DNA of 10,141 nucleotides from an uncultured Syntrophomonadaceae bacterium (GTDB taxonomy: Bacteria > Bacillota > Syntrophomonadia > Syntrophomonadales > Syntrophomonadaceae), in contig CALXSZ010000004.1 in NCBI GenBank assembly GCA_944391275.1, forward strand, positions 1 to 10,141, given 5' to 3'. Under the pieces are notes generated by a model. That model ran no database searches, had not been told where the DNA came from, and saw only the letters and a list, made by a program, of their open reading frames with translations. Positions 5,885 through 10,141 of this stretch are shown one piece after another. Within the stretch, counting starts at the first letter, position 1, and each line of letters begins with the position of its first letter. The position numbers and the translations under genes were made by a program.

Positions 5885-7297
5885 TCAGTCGATTGGGATA
5901 TGATTTGAGATTTGTTGTTCTTGTATTTTTCGTTCTTGTTTTTTCTGATCCGGGAACCAAACAATAAATTCACTGCCTACGCCCACTTCGCTGCGTACTT
6001 CAATCTTTCCGCCGTGCAAATTGACGATCATTTCAGCAATCGCCAGTCCCAATCCGCTGCCGCTGTAGCTCCTCTCTCTGGATTGGTCAACGGTATAAAA
6101 TCGATCAAAAATGCTATGAATAGATTCTTCCGGGATCCCAATTCCCGTATCGCGGACCATCATTTTCGCGCCGTCCTCCGTCTCCCAACAGGATACGCTG
6201 ATATACCCGCCTTCCGGCGTAAATTTCCGAGCGTTATCCAGGAAAATGCGAAGCAACTGCGTGATCATGCCAGCGTCGACCTCAACCACTACCTCACTGC
6301 GACCGCCTAGAATATACACATGTTTTTCGTCAATGAGACGCGCCTCTTCAATGCTGTGCAAGATCAATTTATCCAAAAAACACTCTCTTTTTTTCAACAC
6401 ATTGACCCCACGGTCCACCCGCGCCAAAAATAGGAGTCGTTCGGTCAATTTTTCCATGTTGTCCGCCTCCGTCTTAATGGCGTTGATGGATTCCTGCAAC
6501 GTTTTTTCATCCTGTTTTCCCCAACGATCCAACAGATTAATATACCCATGAATGACCGCCAGCGGCGTACGCAGTTCATGCGATGCGTACGAAACAAATT
6601 GCGTTTGCTTATTAAACGCTTCCTGTAGACGATCAATCATATTATTAAATGTAATGGCCAAGCGTTGAATTTCATCCCCCGAACCGCTGATTTCAATTCG
6701 TTCTTCCAGATTTTTGCTACTGATATTTTCCGCCGCTTTCGTCAGATCCACAATCGGCTGCATCATCCGTTTACTGAATACATAGCCCATGAACGCCGAA
6801 GTGCCCATGCCAAGAAAACACATTCCGCCCATGACTAACGTGATCAGATGCAAAAAATCATTTTCACTGTACATATCTTTAACAATTTGTAAGAAATAAA
6901 CGTTTCCATCTTTGCTTGGAATTCGGAACGTTTGCGTTCTTAAATCATGATTCTCTGTGGAAATTTGTTTGAATTCTAAATCATTTGGGTTAAATTCCAA
7001 GGAATAAATAAAACCCTGCGAAGAATAAATATGATTATTTTCATCATCATATACGCGCATATAAATATTATCGTTGGCGTATAAGCCGGAATAACGGTCG
7101 GTCGTATCCCCTACGCGCAAAAGTTCGCCTACCATTTTTTCCGCCATTTGCAAATTTTCGTCCGCTTTATTATACAAATAAATTCGGGCAGACAAAAAAA
7201 TACCAATATCCAAAATTAACATCGCAACGATAAACAAAACCGTATACACGAACGTCAATTTAAACTTGATGCTGATTTTTCGAAAATTGGGTATCAT
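5885..7297 (-). CDS. Two-component sensor histidine kinase (ArlS-like)
   Basis: This is a 470-residue HAMP-type membrane kinase that senses an unknown signal and phosphorylates the adjacent regulator. Order of parts: TM1 about 14-36; an extracytoplasmic sensor loop about 37-148, unlike any domain I recognise; TM2 about 149-173; HAMP about 174-227; dimerisation/phosphoacceptor helix with SHELRTPL and His240; N-box FLDNARKFTPEGG with Asn355; G1 box RDTGIGIPE (382-390); F box IFDRFY; and G2 box GSGLGLAI. All catalytic boxes are intact. Its ATG overlaps the regulator's TGA by 4 bases (7294-7297), with AGAGGAG upstream, so the two proteins are translated together. A tail after the ATPase domain is rich in Gln and Lys. 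General resemblance is to the ArlS/CssS/OmpR-partner group; the exact orthologue is not settled, so no symbol is given. Confidence 0.95.
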   Translation of the reverse strand: MIPNFRKISIKFKLTFVYTVLFIVAMLILDIGIFLSARIYLYNKADENLQMAEKMVGELLRVGDTTDRYSGLYANDNIYMRVYDDENNHIYSSQGFIYSLEFNPNDLEFKQISTENHDLRTQTFRIPSKDGNVYFLQIVKDMYSENDFLHLITLVMGGMCFLGMGTSAFMGYVFSKRMMQPIVDLTKAAENISSKNLEERIEISGSGDEIQRLAITFNNMIDRLQEAFNKQTQFVSYASHELRTPLAVIHGYINLLDRWGKQDEKTLQESINAIKTEADNMEKLTERLLFLARVDRGVNVLKKRECFLDKLILHSIEEARLIDEKHVYILGGRSEVVVEVDAGMITQLLRIFLDNARKFTPEGGYISVSCWETEDGAKMMVRDTGIGIPEESIHSIFDRFYTVDQSRERSYSGSGLGLAIAEMIVNLHGGKIEVRSEVGVGSEFIVWFPDQKKQERKIQEQQISNHIPID

Positions 7298-7974
7298 TTC
7301 TTCTCCTCTTTGATGACATACCCCACGCCCCGTACCGTCGTAATCACGCTGCCTTTTTGGTCGCTATCCAGCTTGCTGCGCAGATGTTTAATAAAAACGT
7401 CGATCACATTCGTATCTCCCGAATACTCATATCCCCACAAACTTTCCAGGAGCCGGTCGCGGGTCAGGACGATGCCTTTATTCCGCAGAAGCATCTCCAA
7501 TAAATCATACTCTTTTTTCGTCAGGGAAACGTTTTCCCCATTTTGCGTGACCTCATGCGTTTTAGTATTCATGACTAAGTTTCCCACCTGAAGCACGTCT
7601 TCGCTCACTTTTTGCCGATTGCGTTGGATCGCCCGGATTCGCGCCAACAATTCTTCAATTGCGAACGGTTTGGTTAAATAATCGTTCGCGCCCGTATCCA
7701 ACCCCATGACTCGGTCCGTGACGTCGGCTTTTGCCGTCACCATAATGATCGGAACATCCGAAAATTGTCGTACGCGGCGGCAAACTTCCATCCCGTTGAT
7801 TCCTGGAAGCATAATATCCAATAGAACGACGTCAAAAGATTCATTCTGGATTAACTCCATGGCTTCCCGACCGTTATAAACGATTTCCACGTCATATCCT
7901 TCATGCTCCAATTCCATCATTAGGAACTGAGCCATTTTTCTTTCATCTTCTACAATGAGGATTTTTGCATTCAT
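7294..7974 (-). CDS. OmpR/PhoB-family response regulator (ArlR-like)
   Basis: The 226-residue cytoplasmic regulator has a receiver domain (about 1-115) and a winged-helix DNA-binding domain (about 128-226). The acidic pocket Glu9/Asp10 in IVEDE, phosphoacceptor Asp53 in LLDIMLPG, Thr80 in MVTAKAD and Lys102 in LTKPF are all present. The C-terminal part has LTKKEYDLLEMLLRNKG and the recognition-helix/wing run VIDVFIKHLRSKLD ... TTVRGVGYV. I chose ATG 7974 (MNAKILIVEDE) because AAAGGG sits about 8 bases upstream and the family normally starts here; ATG 7980 is the next choice. The frame stays open to an ATG at 8058 adding 28 residues without family similarity, and a TATAAT at 8070-8075 makes that long start nearly leaderless. 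Its targets are unknown; the neighbouring wall genes are plausible by position only. Confidence 0.95.
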   Translation of the reverse strand: MNAKILIVEDERKMAQFLMMELEHEGYDVEIVYNGREAMELIQNESFDVVLLDIMLPGINGMEVCRRVRQFSDVPIIMVTAKADVTDRVMGLDTGANDYLTKPFAIEELLARIRAIQRNRQKVSEDVLQVGNLVMNTKTHEVTQNGENVSLTKKEYDLLEMLLRNKGIVLTRDRLLESLWGYEYSGDTNVIDVFIKHLRSKLDSDQKGSVITTVRGVGYVIKEEKK

Positions 7975-8148
7975 TTTCATCTTCCCTTTCTTTCTTATCG
8001 GTTTTTCATCCATCCCTTGAAGCCCACCGGGCTTTCCGAAAGAATTTTTGAGGGACATTCCTTCGTTTTATTATAATATACCCTGCCGGCCGTTGTGAAC
8101 TGTCAAAAATTTATTTTGATTTGGAAAATTTGACCGAAATGTTAAAAA
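7975..8148. promoter_or_regulatory. Leader and promoter region of the response regulator
   Basis: On the minus strand TATAAT lies at 8075-8070 and an overlapping TATATT just upstream. A perfect TTGACA lies at 8106-8101, but it is 25 bases from TATAAT and 20 from TATATT, too far for a standard promoter. Between the -10 and the likely start at 7974 is a leader of about 85 bases with a hairpin AAGCCC/GGGCTT (8020-8025 and 8029-8034). TCAAAA-ATTTA-TTTTGA (8103-8119) is a small palindrome overlapping the TTGACA. No recognised operator. Confidence 0.4.
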
Positions 8149-8367
8149 TTTTTATCCTTAAACACCATTTTTAGCCTGCTTTGCTCACGCAGCGCGTTAA
8201 AAACAACGTTCCGAATCTTTTCCTCCATTCTTTTTATCCTTAAACACCATTTCTAGCCTGCTTTATTTGCGCAGCTCATCAAAAACAACGTTCCGAATCT
8301 TTTCATCCATTCTTTTTATCCTTAAACACCATTTTTAGCCTGCTTTGCTCACGCAGCTCATTAAAAA
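8149..8367. repeat. 82-base direct tandem repeat, 2.67 copies
   Basis: Units begin TTTTTATCCTTAAACACCAT at 8149, 8231 and 8313, exactly 82 bases apart with no insertions or deletions. The third unit is cut after about 55 bases, next to the glnN promoter region. Unit 1 and unit 2 differ only by scattered substitutions; units 1 and 3 share TTTGCTCACGCAG while unit 2 has TTTATTTGCGCAG. On the minus strand each unit offers AAGGA about 8 bases before an ATG opening M(D/E)EKIRNVVF. Unit 1 gives a 28-residue frame (8228 to 8142); unit 2 stops after 15 residues (8310 to 8263). There are no spacers, so this is not CRISPR. Origin and role are unknown. Confidence 0.93.
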
Positions 8368-8457
8368 ATTGAACTTTCTCCGGAAAACATCTAGCAAAGT
8401 TTCTTTCATATAAGGTAAAATAGAACTCATCAAATAAATAAGGAGCAAGTAAAATCT
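8368..8457 (+). promoter_or_regulatory. glnN upstream region with SD
   Basis: The stretch directly before glnN is A/T rich. AAGGAG (8440-8445) lies 12 bases before the ATG, slightly far but usable. Candidate promoter pieces are TTGAAC (8369-8374), TATAAG (8409-8414) and TAAAAT (8416-8421), but none are correctly spaced as a pair. I find no TGTNA-N7-TNACA GlnR operator here. Confidence 0.35.
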
Positions 8458-10141
8458 ATGTCAGACTTAACAACGATTTTTGGATGCAACGTCTTTAACG
8501 ACGCCGCTATGCGCGCTCGACTTCCGAAAGACACCTATTTCGCTCTAAAACACGCCATTGCGGGCAATCGCCGTTTAAGCGAAGCCGTCGCCATGGTCGT
8601 CGCGAATGCGATGAAAGATTGGGCCATTGAAAAAGGCGCGACGCATTATACCCACTGGTTCCAACCCATGAATGGGATTACTGCCGAGAAACATGACGCC
8701 TTCCTTTCTCCACTACCCGACGGGCGTATCATTCAGGAATTTTCCGGAAAAGAACTCATCCGTGGCGAATCCGACGCTTCGTCTTTCCCTTCCGGCGGCT
8801 TGCGGGCGACCTTTGAGGCGCGCGGTTATACGACGTGGGATCCTTCCTCCTATGCTTTTGTCAAGGATGGCACCTTATATATCCCCACCGCGTTCTGTTC
8901 TTACTCCGGCGACGTGTTGGACAAAAAAACCCCGCTTTTACGCTCGATGGAAGCGCTTAACACCCAGGCGCTGCGCGTTCTTCACGCCCTGGGACACACC
9001 ACGGTTCGCCGCGTTGTTCCAAATGTCGGACCGGAACAGGAATGTTTCCTGGTGGATCAAAAACGTTACCAAAAACGACGGGATCTTATCCTGACCGGAC
9101 GTACGCTCTTCGGCGCTAAACCATCCAAGGGACAGGAGATCGGCGGACACTACTACGGAAATCTGAAAGAGCGCATCGCCGATTACATGAAAGAACTGGA
9201 TGAAGAACTTTGGAAACTTGGGGTTCCGGCGAAAACCAAACATAACGAAGCGGCTCCCGCCCAACATGAATTAGCACAAGTTTATACCTCTTGCAATTTA
9301 GCCACAGACCAAAATCAACTGACCATGGAAATGATGAAACGAATCGCCGGCCATCACGGATTGGTTTGTCTGCTGCACGAAAAACCCTTCGAGGGGGTCA
9401 ACGGCAGCGGGAAACACAACAACTGGTCCATGACCACCGACGATGGCGTAAATTTACTGGATCCCGGCGATACCCCGCAGGAAAAAGCGCAATTTTTACT
9501 GTTTATGGCCGCCGTCATCAAAGCGGTTGACGAATACGCAGATCTTTTACTCGCCTCCGTTTGCAAAGCCGGAAACGACTGTCGTTTGGGCGGGCATGAA
9601 GCGCCGCCGGCCATTATTTCAATTTTCGTTGGTCAAGAAATGGAAGAACTGTTGGACGCGGTTGAAAAGGGTACGCCGATTCGGGAAGCCGATTCTTCCA
9701 ATTTGGAAAGCGGCGTGCGTATTTTGCCGAATCTAAAACGCGATAACTCCGACCGCAACCGGACTTCTCCTTTCGCTTTCACCGGCAATAAATTTGAATT
9801 CCGTATGGTAGGGTCTTCCGCGTCCATCGCTAGTCCCAACATTATTTTAAATACCATCGTCGCGGAAGAACTTATGCAGTTTGCAGACGTACTGGAAAAG
9901 GCGGAAGACAAAACGCAGGCCATGGAACAATTAACACGCGAAACCATTTCTGCACACCGCCGGATTCTTTATATGGGCAATAATTATTCGGAAGAATGGC
10001 GTCAGGAAGCCGCTCGTCGCGGTTTGTGCAGCGTTAAATCAGCCGCTGAAGCGATTCCATTTATGATCGCGCCTAAAAACGCCGACCTATTTTTCCGTCA
10101 CCGTGTTTTTAATGCGATTGAACTGCATTCTCGTTACGAAA
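8458..10141 (+). CDS. glnN: Type III glutamine synthetase (3' end beyond window)
   Basis: GSIII joins ammonia to glutamate using ATP, in the cytoplasm, and is the main nitrogen-assimilation enzyme in some anaerobes. The frame runs without interruption for 561 codons to the window edge; the family is about 700 residues, so roughly the last fifth is missing. Motifs typical of this family are NVGPEQECFLVD (189-200), KTKHNEAAPAQHELA (259-273), EGVNGSGKHNNWS (312-324), GNDCRLGGHEAPPAI (374-388) and DRNRTSPFAFTGNKFEFRMV (432-451). Metal- and substrate-binding Glu and His residues within these blocks are present. Start ATG 8458 gives MSDLTTIFGCNVFND, with SD at 8440. The gene is transcribed away from the two-component genes. 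GC-rich third positions match the other genes, so there is no sign of recent transfer. Confidence 0.97.
   Translation, partial: MSDLTTIFGCNVFNDAAMRARLPKDTYFALKHAIAGNRRLSEAVAMVVANAMKDWAIEKGATHYTHWFQPMNGITAEKHDAFLSPLPDGRIIQEFSGKELIRGESDASSFPSGGLRATFEARGYTTWDPSSYAFVKDGTLYIPTAFCSYSGDVLDKKTPLLRSMEALNTQALRVLHALGHTTVRRVVPNVGPEQECFLVDQKRYQKRRDLILTGRTLFGAKPSKGQEIGGHYYGNLKERIADYMKELDEELWKLGVPAKTKHNEAAPAQHELAQVYTSCNLATDQNQLTMEMMKRIAGHHGLVCLLHEKPFEGVNGSGKHNNWSMTTDDGVNLLDPGDTPQEKAQFLLFMAAVIKAVDEYADLLLASVCKAGNDCRLGGHEAPPAIISIFVGQEMEELLDAVEKGTPIREADSSNLESGVRILPNLKRDNSDRNRTSPFAFTGNKFEFRMVGSSASIASPNIILNTIVAEELMQFADVLEKAEDKTQAMEQLTRETISAHRRILYMGNNYSEEWRQEAARRGLCSVKSAAEAIPFMIAPKNADLFFRHRVFNAIELHSRYE

Noticed and set aside
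8070..8106. Standard promoter TTGACA-TATAAT for the regulator
   Set aside because: The TTGACA is perfect, but spacing is 25 bases (20 to TATATT), outside the usual 16-18.
8149..8367. CRISPR array
   Set aside because: The repeats are 82 bases, abut without unique spacers, and no cas gene is nearby.
8368..8457. GlnR/TnrA operator upstream of glnN
   Set aside because: No TGTNA-N7-TNACA match was found by reading the region.

Overview
The window looks like chromosomal DNA from a Bacillota (Firmicutes) bacterium, probably Clostridia-like. The evidence is strong AGGAGG-type ribosome binding sites, TATAAT-type -10 boxes, TTG starts, a MurA linked to RlmH, an OmpR/ArlRS-like two-component pair, a LysM/G5/M23 cell-wall peptidase and a type III glutamine synthetase. 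I cannot name genus or species. I see no transposase, phage, CRISPR, tRNA or rRNA gene.

Almost everything reads leftward (minus strand). From right to left: a response regulator (start about 7974) and a sensor histidine kinase sharing a 4-base ATGA stop/start overlap; then a large membrane-anchored M23 endopeptidase with LysM and G5 domains, closed by a strong terminator (4048-4084). A second unit starts at a promoter near 3810: a membrane-anchored HExxH metallopeptidase, murA, rlmH and an uncharacterised multi-pass membrane protein, packed with overlaps or short gaps and closed by a terminator at 523-558. At the left edge, the first 56 codons of another leftward gene are present (170 down to 1) and run off the window. 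At the right edge, type III glutamine synthetase (glnN) reads rightward from 8458 and is cut off after 561 codons.

The genes suggest an envelope locus. A membrane sensor and its regulator sit directly upstream of a peptidoglycan hydrolase, and the next operon holds the first committed enzyme of peptidoglycan synthesis (MurA) behind a surface metallopeptidase. That the two-component system controls these wall genes is inference from position only. RlmH (ribosome methylation) and glnN (nitrogen assimilation) are housekeeping neighbours.

The least ordinary parts are between genes or at gene starts: an 82-base tandem repeat (2.67 copies) between the regulator and glnN whose minus strand can be read as tiny ORFs; an M23 gene with no ATG in its own frame near the N-terminus, although a well-placed SD-ATG lies one frame away next to A-runs; a 13-base A-tract motif in two gaps whose 11-base core is also in a third; and a 16-base duplication covering the SD region of the left-edge gene.
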